From NCBI GenBank assembly GCA_035544635.1, contig DATKDQ010000265.1:1-6994 (forward strand): a DNA stretch of 6,994 nucleotides. Reading direction: 5' to 3'. A program made the translations under genes and the position numbers. Of this stretch, positions 6,902-6,994 are shown piece after piece. Positions within the stretch are counted from its first letter, which is position 1; each line of letters starts with the position of its first letter. This DNA comes from DATAFT01 sp035544635. Lineage in GTDB: Bacteria; Acidobacteriota; Thermoanaerobaculia; Multivoradales; Multivoraceae. Under the pieces are notes generated by a model, which searched no databases, was not told the DNA's origin, and saw nothing but the letters and a program-made list of their open reading frames with translations.

Positions 6902-6994
6902 GTGAGGAGACGGATCGCGCCCGCCCGCTGGCTCGCCTGGCTTTTCGCGGCGCTCAGACCGCGGGGCACGGTGCCGGCGGCGGCCCGCGAGCCG
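6902..6994 (+). CDS. Start of a probably exported protein (3' end missing)
   Basis: Thirty-one codons are present from GTG 6902 to the edge, with no stop. The product begins MRRRIAPARWLAWLFAALRP: three arginines and then a short hydrophobic stretch (WLAWLFAAL), as in a signal peptide or membrane anchor, followed by a Pro/Ala/Arg-rich part. The family cannot be identified from this much. I recall isomerase-HupE pairs in other bacteria lying next to genes for exported DUF3604 proteins, and this gene is in the right place and looks exported, but no DUF3604 signature is visible. The 192-base gap and own ribosome site allow separate regulation from the HupE gene. Confidence 0.6.
   Translation, partial: MRRRIAPARWLAWLFAALRPRGTVPAAAREP

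Noticed and set aside
6525..6905. 126-codon plus-strand frame across the end of the HupE gene and the spacer
   Set aside because: Most of it overlaps the conserved HupE C-terminus in another frame, and its product is low-complexity Arg/Ser/Pro-rich. The spacer shows no independent start signal for it.

Overview
The window is a very GC-rich stretch (roughly 70% G+C by eye) from a Gram-negative bacterium. Evidence for this is the set of Sec-type signal peptides, a periplasmic peptidyl-prolyl isomerase, an exported tannase-family esterase and the large proteobacterial/actinobacterial-type NAD-glutamate dehydrogenase. The combination fits a soil, marine or metagenomic proteobacterium, myxobacterium or Binatota-like lineage. 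The sequence alone does not settle the taxon.

Layout: all genes are on the + strand and tightly packed. (1) Positions 3-2930 hold the C-terminal part of a large NAD-specific glutamate dehydrogenase, whose start lies upstream of the window. (2) After 38 bases comes a complete secreted tannase/feruloyl-esterase/MHETase-family hydrolase (2969-4597) with a strong ribosome binding site. (3) After a short gap comes a membrane-anchored parvulin-like peptidyl-prolyl isomerase (about 4665-5666). (4) Its stop codon overlaps the likely TTG start of a HupE/UreJ-family membrane protein (5663-6709). (5) A 191-192 base spacer holds a hairpin and a clear Shine-Dalgarno. It is followed by the first 31 codons of another, probably exported, protein that runs off the window (6902-6994).

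How the genes may work together: the dehydrogenase is housekeeping nitrogen/carbon metabolism (glutamate catabolism). The esterase would cleave ester bonds of aromatic or other acids in the periplasm or outside the cell. The isomerase and the HupE-like protein look translationally coupled and probably act together at the cell envelope, possibly on the exported product of the gene that follows. The sequence gives no direct metabolic link between the dehydrogenase, the esterase and the envelope pair; their shared operon is inferred from spacing and strand only.

The most unusual points are: a glycine/proline-rich, G-run-rich in-frame insertion in the catalytic domain of the dehydrogenase; an Ala/Gly-rich insertion in the isomerase; a predicted N-terminal histidine on the mature HupE-like protein; and a chain of overlapping stop/start signals between the esterase, isomerase and HupE genes. 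No mobile element, CRISPR array, tRNA or rRNA was seen. I found no convincing previously undescribed system.
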